Positions 43,958-52,901 of a DNA stretch of 64,000 nt are shown one piece after another (positions within the stretch are counted from its first letter, which is position 1; each line of letters opens with the position of its first letter). A program made the position numbers and the translations under genes. The stretch comes from an uncultured Collinsella sp. Its GTDB lineage: Bacteria > Actinomycetota > Coriobacteriia > Coriobacteriales > Coriobacteriaceae. The notes below the pieces were generated by a model, which was not told the origin of the DNA, did no database searches, and saw only the letters and a program-made list of their open reading frames with translations. The stretch covers positions 1 to 64,000 of the forward strand of contig CAUBOH010000009.1 in the NCBI GenBank assembly GCA_958437495.1, written 5' to 3'.

Positions 43958-45043
43958 TTACAGTGCAAAGGCGTCGACGTCGCCCCAGTGACGGCGCAGC
44001 GTAATGGCGGCGGCGGGCTCGGTATTGTCAAAGACGGCCGACCATTGCGTATTGCTGGTGATGTCTTCCGGATTGGGCTCTTGCGCCGCGGCGCGCAGGG
44101 CCTTCCAGGCAACTGCCTCGTCCTGGGCACCGACATGGGCGTCAAGAACATCGGCGATTGCGACGGCGCGCTCTTTGCCATGGCCCAGCTCGCCATTCTT
44201 TTGGTTGGGCAGCACTTCGTCGCCATAGCAGGCGTAGAAGTTCGTAACCTGGCGTACAGGAGTCGCTTTGAAAGCGCGGTCCGGATCGCGCAGATCCCAC
44301 TCTACTACGCGCGCGTCACCGGCGGCGTCGTTGATAAAGAAGTGGTAATCGCGTCCTGCCATGGCGTGCATGTCGTAGGCGGAAAGCAGGTCGACAGCTT
44401 CTTGCGTGGTGGCGGCACGGTCGAGCACCAGACGGATGGCGAGCGAGGTATTGATGACGGGGCGCTGCGTGTCCTGGTCACAGGGCTTGGAATCCAGGGT
44501 GAGTACGGCAATGGACACGCCGCGCTCGTTAACACCGTCGAGCTGGGCAAACGGGCCCATGAGTGCGGCGGCGCGTCCGCCGACGGAGTCAAGCGGAGTG
44601 TTATCGTCCAGGTTGTTAAGAGCAGCAAACCCGATGGAGGCATAGCCGCCGTGTGGGTGATTGCGCACCAGCAGCGCCGAGGTGTCGTCCTTAAAGTCGT
44701 AATTGCGACCGGTGCGCACGCGGCCTTCGGCATCTACGGCGACAAAAGCGCTGCAGGCAAACTGGGGCGCTTGGACACGTGCCGGCACACCGGGCAGCAC
44801 CTGTGCCACCACGGCATCGATGTAGGCCTGGTCGTCGCGCACGCCAGCGGCGATGATGCGATCAAGATCGTAGTCGTAGGCAATGTCGATTGCGTACAGG
44901 TCATAGCCATCCGCGTAGCCGGTCAAGCGTTTGAGCGACGCGGCGGACTTGATTTGCTTGTGATAAACGATACCGGTGGCAGCGGCAAGGCCGACGGCGA
45001 CTCCCGCGACACCGCAGGCGATGGCAATGTTACGTGGCTTCAT
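43958..45043 (-). CDS. Membrane-anchored choloylglycine-hydrolase/C45-family amidase
   Basis: A 361-residue linear-amide hydrolase of the Ntn superfamily, to which bile-salt hydrolases and penicillin V acylases belong. After an N-terminal anchor or signal helix (residues 5-27, IAIACGVAGVAVGLAAATGIV) and a pro-like region, the nucleophile is Cys 97 in QFACSAF. Arg 113 and Asp 116 in TGRNYDF follow at exactly the spacing of Cys2-Arg18-Asp21 in bile-salt hydrolases. The Cys is internal, so activation would require cleavage before it. GAGGAGCCGTC precedes the ATG. The substrate could be a conjugated bile acid or another N-acyl amide; export distinguishes it from cytosolic BSH. Confidence 0.85.
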   Translation of the reverse strand: MKPRNIAIACGVAGVAVGLAAATGIVYHKQIKSAASLKRLTGYADGYDLYAIDIAYDYDLDRIIAAGVRDDQAYIDAVVAQVLPGVPARVQAPQFACSAFVAVDAEGRVRTGRNYDFKDDTSALLVRNHPHGGYASIGFAALNNLDDNTPLDSVGGRAAALMGPFAQLDGVNERGVSIAVLTLDSKPCDQDTQRPVINTSLAIRLVLDRAATTQEAVDLLSAYDMHAMAGRDYHFFINDAAGDARVVEWDLRDPDRAFKATPVRQVTNFYACYGDEVLPNQKNGELGHGKERAVAIADVLDAHVGAQDEAVAWKALRAAAQEPNPEDITSNTQWSAVFDNTEPAAAITLRRHWGDVDAFAL

Positions 45044-45204
45044 GACGGCTCCTCTCGTCCTGTTAGTGTAATTGTCGCAAAAGGTGCACGGGCATGATGG
45101 CTCAACTTGGTGAGCGGCGCGGGATTAAACATGGAATGAAGAGCGCGGCGCTGGCGTGGCGGGGTATGCTGGAGGGGACCATCAACCCAGCGAAAGGGGA
45201 GAGC

Positions 45205-46590
45205 ATGACGGATCAGGAAACGCCCGAGCGCGCGCACGTGACTGCCGACGATATCGAGGCCGCCAACGACCTTATCGACTTTATCGAGGCATGCCCCAGC
45301 ATGTTCCATACGGCGGCGACCATTATGGCCGAGCTCGATGAGGCAGGCTTTACCTACCTGCCCGAGAACGCAGCGTGGGATATCGAGCCGGGCGGGCGTT
45401 ATTACACGCAGCGCAACACCTCGAGCGTTATCGCCTTTAAGGTGGGCGAGGACCTGGCTGCTACGTGGGGCGAGGACGGTGTTGCCGGTGACTATCATTT
45501 TCAGCTCACGGCGTCGCACAGCGATTCGCCGACGTTTAAGGTCAAGGCCGTGCCCGAGCTCGACGGCGCGGGCGAGACGCTGCGCCTGAACACCGAGGCC
45601 TACGGCGGCATGATCGACTACACCTGGTTCGATCGCCCGCTGGCGCTCGCGGGCCGCGTGTTGGTGCGCGAGGGCGACCGTATTGAGAGCCGCCTGCTTG
45701 CCACCGAGCGCGAGGTCGCTATTATCCCGAGCCTTGCCATCCACATGAATCGCGGCGTTAACGAGGGCTTTGCGCCCAACCGCGCCGTCGACCTGTGCCC
45801 GCTCATCAGCGCCGGTGACCTTAAGCAGGGAGATTTTGACGCCCTGATCGCTGATGAACTGGACGTTGAGCCCGAACAGATCCTGGGCCGCGACCTGTTC
45901 CTGGTCAATCGACAGGATGCGCGCATTTGGGGCTGGGCCGACGAGTTTATCTCGACGCCCAAGCTCGACGACCTGGCCTGCGCCTACACCTCGCTGCAGG
46001 CATTTTTGGGTGCCGAGAACGCGCACGACGTTTCGGTCTTCTGCTGCTTTGATAACGAGGAGGTTGGCTCCGAGACCAAGCAGGGCGCCATGTCGACGTT
46101 CTTGGCCGATGCGCTGCGACGCATTAACGGTTCGCTGGGCTTTGACGACGAGTCGTACCATCGCGCCCTTGCCGCATCGATGCTCGTGAGCTGCGACAAC
46201 GCGCATGCCGTGCACCCCAACCACGCCGAGAAGTGCGATGCCCGCAACCAGGTGGTGCTCAACGGCGGTATCGTCATCAAGGAGGCAGCCAACCAGCACT
46301 ACTGCACCGATGCCTTTAGCCGCGCGGTGTTCCAGGCCATTTGCGATGACGCCGACGTGCCCACGCAGGCCTTCGCCAACAAGAGCGATATGGCCGGCGG
46401 TTCTACCCTGGGCAACCTGTCGAACATGCAGGCGAGCATGCATGCCGTAGACGTGGGCCTGCCGCAGCTTGCCATGCACTCGAGCTACGAGACCGGCGGC
46501 GTGCGCGACGTGATGTACGCCATCCGCGCCCTCACGGCCTTCTACGAGCGCAACCTAACCATCAACGGAGCCGAAAGCGTGGAGCTCTAA
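45205..46590 (+). CDS. M18-family aminopeptidase
   Basis: A 461-residue zinc aminopeptidase (aspartyl-aminopeptidase family) releasing N-terminal, mainly acidic, residues from peptides in the cytoplasm. Metal-binding and catalytic motifs are LTASHSDSPTFKVK, LDDLACAYTSL, CFDNEEVGSETKQGA, SCDNAHAVHPNH and the C-terminal LAMHSSYETGGV. All ligands are present and the length is standard. The ATG at 45205 after AAAGGGGAGAGC is chosen, although the frame is open from 45094. It is divergent from the C45-type hydrolase; a 161-bp gap separates the two starts. Confidence 0.93.
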   Translation: MTDQETPERAHVTADDIEAANDLIDFIEACPSMFHTAATIMAELDEAGFTYLPENAAWDIEPGGRYYTQRNTSSVIAFKVGEDLAATWGEDGVAGDYHFQLTASHSDSPTFKVKAVPELDGAGETLRLNTEAYGGMIDYTWFDRPLALAGRVLVREGDRIESRLLATEREVAIIPSLAIHMNRGVNEGFAPNRAVDLCPLISAGDLKQGDFDALIADELDVEPEQILGRDLFLVNRQDARIWGWADEFISTPKLDDLACAYTSLQAFLGAENAHDVSVFCCFDNEEVGSETKQGAMSTFLADALRRINGSLGFDDESYHRALAASMLVSCDNAHAVHPNHAEKCDARNQVVLNGGIVIKEAANQHYCTDAFSRAVFQAICDDADVPTQAFANKSDMAGGSTLGNLSNMQASMHAVDVGLPQLAMHSSYETGGVRDVMYAIRALTAFYERNLTINGAESVEL

Positions 46591-46592
46591 AC

Positions 46593-46640
46593 CCTGCCAA
46601 AAAGGGATGTTAATTTCGGCAGGTTTTATCTGGGCAAATG
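46593..46640. repeat. CCTGCC...GGCAGG hairpin, variant copy
   Basis: CCTGCCAAAAAGGGA and TTTCGGCAGG with the tail TTTATCTGGGCAAATG, directly after the aminopeptidase stop. The loop has lost part of GGGACAG (it reads GGGATG). Confidence 0.7.
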
Positions 46641-46721
46641 CCGCAACACCAACGGCAAGACGGAACTGCTAAGGCCTGCAGACAAAGCCGGCGCCAGCGA
46701 AACGCCGCAGGCAGAGCAAAA

Positions 46722-46869
46722 GTCAGCGAGAGCCCGCCGTTTGCGCCAAGGTGCCGTGAAATGAAAAGGCGCTGACCTTCTGGTCGCGCCTTTGAAATTG
46801 AACGGCAGATTGGCCAAACGGCGGGCTCGCAGCGTCGAGGGGTTCCGGCGTTTGGTAAAACGCCGGAAC
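46722..46869 (-). repeat. Structured repeat element, copy 5
   Basis: Full copy on the minus strand beginning two bases after the dehydrogenase stop. The leading hairpin is GTTCCGGCG with the same TTTACC loop, the outer stem is GCCCGCCGTTTG / CAAACGGCGGGC, and the inner hairpin is AAAGGCGC-GACC-AGAA-GGTC-A-GCGCCTTT with the bulged A. Stem sequences differ from copies 1 and 4, yet pairing is kept. Confidence 0.75.
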
Positions 46870-46871
46870 AA

Positions 46872-47807
46872 TCAGTGCTCGATCCAGCAGCGAAGCGTCT
46901 CGCCTGCCTGCAGGTGACGCAGATTCTCCGCGGCGATGTCGACGACGTTGTTGAGGGTGGCGGCCAGATGGAACCAGCCGGAGACGTGCGGCGTGATGAG
47001 CATGTTGGGTGCATCCCACAGCGGGCTTGTGGCGGGTAGCGGCTCGGGGTCGGTGACGTCGACCGCGGCGCCGGCGAGATGTCCCGACTCCAGAGCGGCA
47101 ACCAAATCGTCGGCGACCACAAGATCGCCGCGGCCGCCGTTGGCAAAGAAGGCGCCCGGTTTCATCGCGGCGAAGAACTCGGCGTTCGCCAGGCCGCGGG
47201 TCTCGGGTGTGCTGGGCATAAAGGATGCGACGATGTCAGCCTCGGCCAGGCGCTCGGGCAGGGCGTCCATGCCGTCCATGTCCTCAAACACAATGGGGTA
47301 GACGAGCGGATGGCGCTTGATGCCGCGGACGTGTGCGCCTATGCTGCGGCAGAGCGTGGCAAAGTGGCCACCGATATCGCCCGCGCCCAGCACCAGCACG
47401 TTGGCATTTTTGAGCGAGGTGACCGGGCCCAAGTCCTCCCAGCGATGCTCGCGCTGCAAGTCGTGATAACCGGGCAGGCGCTTCATCATGGAAAGGACCA
47501 TGGCAAACATGTGCTCGCTTACGGCCTGACCGTAGGCGCCGATCGAGCAAGACAGCTTGGCGTCAGCAGGCACGGTGCCAGCAGCAAGGTAGTCGTCATA
47601 GCCGGCGGTCTGCAATTGCAACAGCTGGAGATGCTCGCATGCCGTGAGCATGTCAGGGTCGATGTTGCCCAGGATTACGTCGGCATCGGCGACCTGCTCG
47701 CGCGTGGCGGCGTCGGCGCTCGTGTAGATAAAGTCCTCGCCCGGAGCGCTCGACTCAAGAATTGCGCGATGACGGTCGTTGACGGGCAGTAAAACCAGGA
47801 TGTTCAC
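46872..47807 (-). CDS. D-2-hydroxyacid dehydrogenase
   Basis: A 311-residue NAD(P)-dependent dehydrogenase of the D-isomer-specific family, reducing 2-ketoacids. The Rossmann motif is VLVLGAGDIGGHFA. The catalytic Arg is in FFANGGRGDLV, Glu in DPEPLPATSPLW and His in ITPHVSGWFH, all as expected. It lacks the C-terminal ACT domain of phosphoglycerate dehydrogenases, and residue pattern (SIGAYGQAVSEHMFAMVLSMMK) is that of the glyoxylate/hydroxypyruvate-like subgroup. No clear RBS is visible beyond GGAGAGGAC upstream of the ATG. The actual ketoacid is unknown. Confidence 0.9.
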   Translation of the reverse strand: MNILVLLPVNDRHRAILESSAPGEDFIYTSADAATREQVADADVILGNIDPDMLTACEHLQLLQLQTAGYDDYLAAGTVPADAKLSCSIGAYGQAVSEHMFAMVLSMMKRLPGYHDLQREHRWEDLGPVTSLKNANVLVLGAGDIGGHFATLCRSIGAHVRGIKRHPLVYPIVFEDMDGMDALPERLAEADIVASFMPSTPETRGLANAEFFAAMKPGAFFANGGRGDLVVADDLVAALESGHLAGAAVDVTDPEPLPATSPLWDAPNMLITPHVSGWFHLAATLNNVVDIAAENLRHLQAGETLRCWIEH

Positions 47808-47827
47808 AAGCAGTCCTCTCCGCTTGA

Positions 47828-47876
47828 CCTACCAAAAAGGGATAGGTTTATTTTGGCAGGTTTTATCAGGCAAAAC
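47828..47876. repeat. CCTACC...GGCAGG hairpin with GGGATAG loop
   Basis: CCTACCAAAA / TTTTGGCAGG around AGGGATAGGTTTA with the tail TTTATCAGGCAAAACG. It lies between map and the dehydrogenase gene. Confidence 0.75.
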
Positions 47877-47880
47877 GTTC

Positions 47881-47928
47881 AAATAAAAACGCCGGATGCA
47901 AGACGAGCGTACCCGTCAGCATCCGGCG
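47881..47928 (-). terminator. Rho-independent terminator of map
   Basis: CGCCGGATGC / GCATCCGGCG with a 19-base loop, followed on the minus strand by TTTTTATTT, ten bases after the map stop. Confidence 0.85.
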
Positions 47929-47937
47929 CATCTACGG

Positions 47938-48825
47938 CTACCAGCTCAGCAGCTCGTAGCCGTCCTCGGTCACCACGAGCTGAACCTCGCACTGGGCCGA
48001 ATCGCTGCCGTCCTTAGTGCGCACGCACCAACCGTCACCCTTGCTAATCTTGATGTCGGGCGCTCCGGCATTGACCATGGGCTCGATGGTAAAGACCATG
48101 CCCGGGGCCATGATGGTGTCCACATCGGGCGCCTCGGTGGTAAAGCCCACAAACGGGTCCTCGTGGAACTCCTTACCGATGCCGTGTCCGCCGTACTCGC
48201 GCACCACGCTAAAGCCGGCGTCCTCGACGGTCTTTTGCACTGCCTCGGCCATAACGGACAACGGCAGCCATGGCTTGACGGCCGCCAGACCCGCCTCCAC
48301 GCTGGCGCGGGTGACGTCGACCAGGCGCTGGCGCTCGGCCGAGACCTCGCCGATGCAGAACATACGGCTCGAGTCGCTAAAGTAGCCGTCCAAGATCGTG
48401 GAGCAGTCCACGTTGATGATGTCGCCCTCGTGCAGCACGTCCGCATCGCAGGGGATACCGTGACAGACCACGTCGTTGATCGAGGTGCACACGCTTTTGG
48501 GGTAGCCCTCGTAGTTGAGGTCGGCCGGCGTGCCACCGTGCTCGACGGTGTAGTCGTAGATCATCTGGTCGATCTGGTTGGTGGTCATGCCTGCGGCGAT
48601 ATGCTCGCCCACATAATCGAGTACGCCCACGTTGATGGCGGCCGAGCGCTTAATGCCCTCGATATCAGCGGGCGTCTTGTAGAGCGTGCGGGGCAGAACC
48701 CCCCAGCCCTCTTCCCACAAGCGCTCGAGGCGCTCATCAAAGGCGCTATGGCATTTCTTGTATTTCTTGCCGCTGCCGCACCAGCAAGCGTCGTTGCGGC
48801 CGGGCACGGGTCCTTTGTCATACAT
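47938..48825 (-). CDS. map: Methionine aminopeptidase type I with SEC-C zinc motif
   Basis: A 295-residue enzyme removing the initiator Met from nascent proteins. Residues 8-25 form a SEC-C zinc-binding motif (GRNDACWCGSGKKYKKCH) as in SecA. The catalytic domain carries metal ligands in NVDCSTILDGYFSDSS (two Asp), GGHGIGKEFHEDP (His), FTIEPMV (Glu) and CEVQLVVTEDG (Glu). The SEC-C extension is known in map genes of several anaerobes and may help ribosome docking. It is a single gene ending at a strong terminator. The start is ATG at 48825, with GGAAGT as a weak upstream purine tract. Confidence 0.95.
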   Translation of the reverse strand: MYDKGPVPGRNDACWCGSGKKYKKCHSAFDERLERLWEEGWGVLPRTLYKTPADIEGIKRSAAINVGVLDYVGEHIAAGMTTNQIDQMIYDYTVEHGGTPADLNYEGYPKSVCTSINDVVCHGIPCDADVLHEGDIINVDCSTILDGYFSDSSRMFCIGEVSAERQRLVDVTRASVEAGLAAVKPWLPLSVMAEAVQKTVEDAGFSVVREYGGHGIGKEFHEDPFVGFTTEAPDVDTIMAPGMVFTIEPMVNAGAPDIKISKGDGWCVRTKDGSDSAQCEVQLVVTEDGYELLSW

Positions 48826-48877
48826 GGTTAACTTCCTTTCGTTCGCAGCTAGTATAGCCCACCCACGCGTCCATAAA

Positions 48878-48944
48878 AGTTGCGGTGATATAGTTCCGAT
48901 TTAAGCGGTTTAACAGCACAAATAGGAACTATATCACCGCAACT
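48878..48944. repeat. AGTTGCGGTG palindrome, copy 4
   Basis: AGTTGCGGTGATATAGTTCC pairs perfectly with GGAACTATATCACCGCAACT around a 27-base centre. It is the most perfect copy, lying between map and the radical SAM gene. Confidence 0.85.
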
Positions 48945-48985
48945 GATGGGGCGGGATGGCGGGCACTAGCTGCTGCGTGGTTTTG

Positions 48986-49762
48986 CTAGTAGCTCACCTG
49001 GCAGGGAATGCCGAGGGCTTGGACGCGCGCGGCAATGGCGTCGAGCACCTCAGGCGCCGCTTTGGCAAGGCCGGCGACCGGTGTCTCGCGCGCCACCGTG
49101 TAGATGGTCGCTTCTTGTGGGCGAATGCGCTCAAGCGCCGCGAGCCAGGGGGCAACATACTCCTCGCCGGTGTTGTCGATGGGCTTGCCCTGATACTCGC
49201 CGGTCAAAAAGATTGTCTGGATAATAACGTGACCGTCAAAGCTTGCGAACGTCTCGATCTGGTGCTCGACGTCGTAGGGGCCAACAGGCTGGTCGAGCAG
49301 CTGGATAAACGCCGGGTCGACGGTATCGAGCTTAAGAATGTTGTCGTCGACCATCATGAGCGCGTCGTGCACCTCGGGGCGGTCGGCGCGCGTGCCGTTG
49401 GAGAGCACGGCGATCTTGGAGTTTGGGGCAAACTCGTCGCGCAGCGCGACGGCACCGGCAATGGCCTGCGGAAACTCCGGTGCGGCGGTGGGCTCGCCGT
49501 TGCCTGCGAAGGTGATTACATCGGGGAGCTCGCCCTCGGCTGCCATCTCGCGCAGCTTTGCCTCGAGCGCGTCGAGTACCACGGCAGCTGTGTTGTACGG
49601 CTCATGGCAGGGGCGCTCGGCGTTGAGGCCGTTCTCGCAGTAGATGCAGTCGAACGTGCAGATTTTGCCGCTGGCCGGCATCATGTTGACGCCGAGCGAG
49701 AGACCAAGGCGACGGCTGCGAACGGGCCCAAAGATGGGGCTGGCATTCAAAAACGTAGACAT
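48986..49762 (-). CDS. Radical SAM protein
   Basis: A 258-residue radical SAM enzyme. The cluster motif is CTFDCIYC (about residues 34-41), preceded by PVRSRRLGLSLGVNMMP and followed by VITFAGNGEPTAAPEF, the GGE-like SAM-binding region. This N-terminal pattern (SRRLG.SLG.n..P...k.C.fdCiYCe) belongs to a family of uncharacterised radical SAM proteins common in anaerobes, distantly like the wybutosine-synthesis TYW1 group. No auxiliary cluster or second domain is visible. The start is ATG at 49762, with GAGGAG nine bases upstream. The function is unknown. Confidence 0.85.
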   Translation of the reverse strand: MSTFLNASPIFGPVRSRRLGLSLGVNMMPASGKICTFDCIYCENGLNAERPCHEPYNTAAVVLDALEAKLREMAAEGELPDVITFAGNGEPTAAPEFPQAIAGAVALRDEFAPNSKIAVLSNGTRADRPEVHDALMMVDDNILKLDTVDPAFIQLLDQPVGPYDVEHQIETFASFDGHVIIQTIFLTGEYQGKPIDNTGEEYVAPWLAALERIRPQEATIYTVARETPVAGLAKAAPEVLDAIAARVQALGIPCQVSY

Positions 49763-49987
49763 AGGCATATGCTCCTCAAGACTATTGCGCCTAAGCATAG
49801 CATCGGCTCCAAAGCAAGGTGCGGGCTCTTGCTTTACAAGTTTCGTTTTTTCACGTCGCTCATGATGCCATGCCATGAAAAGCCTCGGGTCGGGTACAGT
49901 TAATCTGTTAACAAGTCGTAAGGCAATGCAGGACCATCCAGCCGTACTGACGTGCAACTGGATGGGCATTGATAATGGGGGCACAAC

Positions 49988-50785
49988 ATGGATTTTACGG
50001 TCGAGAATGCGGGCACCACGATTGCCTGTCGCGAATATGCCGGCCCGGATGTGTCGCCTGATACTCCTGCCTTGGTGTGCGTGCACGGCGCTTGTGTCGA
50101 CGGCACATTTTTCGACGGCATCGCTTGTGAACTCAGCCGCAACTACCGCGTAATTGCCTACGACCGCCGCGGCTGTGGTGGCAGCAGCGAAGCGGCAGAC
50201 GGCAGCTATGATCTTGCCGCTCAGGCCGCCGACCTGCAGGCCGTGATCGAACACGTTGGCGCTCCGACAAATGTGCTTGCGCACAGCGCCGGTACGTTGG
50301 TGGCGCTGGAGCTTCTTCGCAGCGAACCCCATCTCGTCGCCCGTGCGATTCTGCATGAGCCGGCTGTGTCGGCCGAAGGCGTCGGCATGGGCACAGCCCC
50401 GGTTTTGCTCGATATGATTGCAGCTGGAAAGGTTTCAAGGGCGCTCCGTCTTTTCTTGGGAGCCCTCGGCGACTTGGACCCCGAGGCTCCTGGGACGACC
50501 GAGGCGGAAGCCAAACATGCTCTGCGCAATGGTCGTTGCTTCATGGCCAATGAATACGGAACAAATATGACATATGCTCCCGACTGGGAGCGCGCTCGCG
50601 CGTCAAAGGCGGTGTCGGCCGTGTTTTTGGGTGAGCTTTCGGTCGGTACGCCCCGCGAGGCTGGTACGCGAGCGGCTGCCGAATATCTCGATTGCCCCCT
50701 CGTGACGATTCCGGGCGCGCATAACGGTCTGCGCGATCGCCCCGTTACGGCGGCAAACGCCGTTCGCGATGTCTTGGAGCGTTAG
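49988..50785 (+). CDS. Alpha/beta-fold hydrolase
   Basis: A 265-residue cytoplasmic hydrolase. The oxyanion region is LVCVHGACVDGTFFDG, DRRGCGGSS follows, and the nucleophile Ser is in VLAHSAGTLVALELL, where Ala replaces the first Gly of GxSxG. The acid is probably in the strand before TIPGAHNGLRDRP, whose His completes the triad. The fold resembles esterases, haloperoxidases and C-C hydrolases; the substrate cannot be inferred. GGGGGCACAAC precedes the ATG. A short GTTAA...TTAAC inverted repeat (about 49899-49913) lies upstream. Not linked to other genes. Confidence 0.88.
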   Translation: MDFTVENAGTTIACREYAGPDVSPDTPALVCVHGACVDGTFFDGIACELSRNYRVIAYDRRGCGGSSEAADGSYDLAAQAADLQAVIEHVGAPTNVLAHSAGTLVALELLRSEPHLVARAILHEPAVSAEGVGMGTAPVLLDMIAAGKVSRALRLFLGALGDLDPEAPGTTEAEAKHALRNGRCFMANEYGTNMTYAPDWERARASKAVSAVFLGELSVGTPREAGTRAAAEYLDCPLVTIPGAHNGLRDRPVTAANAVRDVLER

Positions 50786-50996
50786 CATGCTCGATGACCT
50801 GCGGGGAGGGGGACTGCTAGCGTTTCGTCATTGCTAACGAATGCGCCCATAACCGCGCGCCCGCGGCTCCATTACCGCCGTTTGCCAGGGCATAAAAATG
50901 TAACGATAATCGCGCGTTTGCCTGCAGTTGTTAGATGTTACCCTTGTACCATTTGATATGCACCGTTGCCGTGTGTAACGATAGAAAGGGCCCCAT

Positions 50997-52877
50997 ATGC
51001 TCAATAATCACGAGGTCAATCTAACCGACGAGGAGGCTGCCGCCGAGGTCGCCCGCGTCGCGAAGACCTACCCCGTGGTGCGTTTGCTGTCGGCCGATCA
51101 GATTAAGAGCGAGCCTAACTGCTTGCTCGCCGGCGATCGTTGCCCTTGTCTGCGTCAGTCGAGTCTTGAGGCCTTGGCAGATTCGGGTGAGGTGTCGGAG
51201 CAGCTGCTCAATGATGGTATTGAGTACCGCGCCCGCCTGCGCCCTCTAAAGGTCGAGGGCGAGCCTCACGTCCTGCTGATGGTGCGTCCGATTGATGAGC
51301 AAGAGGCCGCAGAAGAGGACCTTGTCTACACCGACGTGCTGACGAGTGTGCGCAATCGCCGATATTACGAGGAAAAGCTCCGTAGCGCGCGCATGAAGGC
51401 CGGCGTGGCGGTAATCGACCTTGATGATTTTAGGGTCTTCAACGATACGTGTGGCCATCATGCCGGCGACCTTGCACTCGGTGCTGTGGCGACAGCCATA
51501 CGCAGCGGAATTCGTTCGACTGACGAGCTTGTGCGCTATGGCTGCGACAAGTTTGTGACCGTCATGCCCAATATTCCCTCCGATGACTTCGCCCGTCGCC
51601 TGCGTCAGGTATCCGATGCCGTTCATGCCACGGTTATTCCGGGCCATGAGTACGTGAGCTTGACGGCATGTGTTGGTGGTGTTCGCATTCATGGCGAGAC
51701 GGTCGATGAGGGCGTTGGCCGCGCTGTCCAGTTACTGAGCCGCGCTAAGGCAAAAGCCGGTACGGTCGTGACCGATGCCGATTCCATCGAAGCCCTCCAA
51801 AGCGAAAAGCCTTTGGTGCTTATTGCCGATGACTCCGAGATGAACCGAGCCATTCTCAACGAGATGCTCAAGGACGAGTATTGCATCCTCGAGGCCGATA
51901 ACGGTCGTACGGCGCTCGACATGGTCGACCGCTATGGCGATGAGTTGTCGCTCGTGCTGCTGGATATTGTCATGCCGGGCATAAGCGGCTTTGAGGTGCT
52001 GGCCGATCTGTCGCGCCGATCGGGTATCGACAATCTGCCTGTAATCATGATTTCGAGCGAAGATTCCGATGATATGGTTCTGCGCGCGTATGAGCTGGGT
52101 GCCTCGGACTATATCAACCGCCCGTTTGACTCCCGTGTCGTGCGCCGCCGTGTAAGCAACACCATCCGCCTATACGCCAAACAGCGCCGCCTGACGAACC
52201 TACTGTCCCAGCAGTACAACGAGCGCGTCAAGAACAGTCGCATGCTCATCGACATCATGGCCGGCGTCATGGAGCTTCGCAACGGCGAGAGCGGCAGACA
52301 CGTTACGAACATCGAGAAGCTGACCGAGCTGCTGCTTGGTTGTCTGGTCCAGCGTGGCGACACCATCTCCCTCGACAATGAGGAATGCTCCACGATCGCC
52401 CTGGCTTCGGCGTTGCACGATATCGGCAAGATGTCGATTGACGATGCGATTCTCAACAAGCCCGGACGCCTTACGCCCGAGGAGTTCGAGATTATGAAGA
52501 CGCATACCACGATCGGCGCCGACATGCTGCTTGAGCTGGGTAGCCATCACGCCGGCAATGCGCTTATGGAATATGCGTACCAGATTGCGCGTTGGCACCA
52601 CGAGCGCTGGGACGGCAAGGGTTATCCCGATGGCCTTAAGGGCGACGAGATTCCCATTGCCGCACAGGTGGTTTCGGTGGCCGACGTGTACGATGCCTTG
52701 ACGAGCGTGCGCGTGTACAAGGACGCTATCCCGCACGAGGAGGCGATCCAGATGATCCTGGACGGTAAGTGCGGCACCTTTAACCCGCTGCTGCTCGATT
52801 GCCTGCTCGAGGTGCAAGATCAAATTGCCAAGACGTTGGCACGCCCCGCTGACGTCGTCGCGTTTCCCACGATTTAG
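50997..52877 (+). CDS. Degenerate GGDEF-receiver-HD-GYP signalling protein
   Basis: A 626-residue cytoplasmic protein. Residues 1-105 look PAS-like, with a CxC (CPCLRQ). A GGDEF domain (about 108-262) has the active-site loop degenerated to YGCDKF, so diguanylate cyclase activity is unlikely. A receiver domain (about 271-390) has IADDSEMN, phospho-acceptor Asp 323 in LLDIVMPGISG and a conserved Lys-site changed to SDYINRPF. A C-terminal HD-GYP domain has ASALHDIGKMSI, LNKPGRLTPEE and RWHHERWDGKGYPDGLKGDEIP, intact for c-di-GMP hydrolysis. It is followed after 24 bases by an HPt protein, suggesting phosphorelay control of c-di-GMP breakdown. Confidence 0.92.
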   Translation: MLNNHEVNLTDEEAAAEVARVAKTYPVVRLLSADQIKSEPNCLLAGDRCPCLRQSSLEALADSGEVSEQLLNDGIEYRARLRPLKVEGEPHVLLMVRPIDEQEAAEEDLVYTDVLTSVRNRRYYEEKLRSARMKAGVAVIDLDDFRVFNDTCGHHAGDLALGAVATAIRSGIRSTDELVRYGCDKFVTVMPNIPSDDFARRLRQVSDAVHATVIPGHEYVSLTACVGGVRIHGETVDEGVGRAVQLLSRAKAKAGTVVTDADSIEALQSEKPLVLIADDSEMNRAILNEMLKDEYCILEADNGRTALDMVDRYGDELSLVLLDIVMPGISGFEVLADLSRRSGIDNLPVIMISSEDSDDMVLRAYELGASDYINRPFDSRVVRRRVSNTIRLYAKQRRLTNLLSQQYNERVKNSRMLIDIMAGVMELRNGESGRHVTNIEKLTELLLGCLVQRGDTISLDNEECSTIALASALHDIGKMSIDDAILNKPGRLTPEEFEIMKTHTTIGADMLLELGSHHAGNALMEYAYQIARWHHERWDGKGYPDGLKGDEIPIAAQVVSVADVYDALTSVRVYKDAIPHEEAIQMILDGKCGTFNPLLLDCLLEVQDQIAKTLARPADVVAFPTI

Positions 52878-52901
52878 TTTGACCAAAGGAGTTTTTAATC
52901 C

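Noticed and set aside
49763..50356. N-terminal extension of the radical SAM protein
   Set aside because: The open frame runs into the divergent hydrolase gene, while GAGGAG and ATG at 49762 begin the conserved region.
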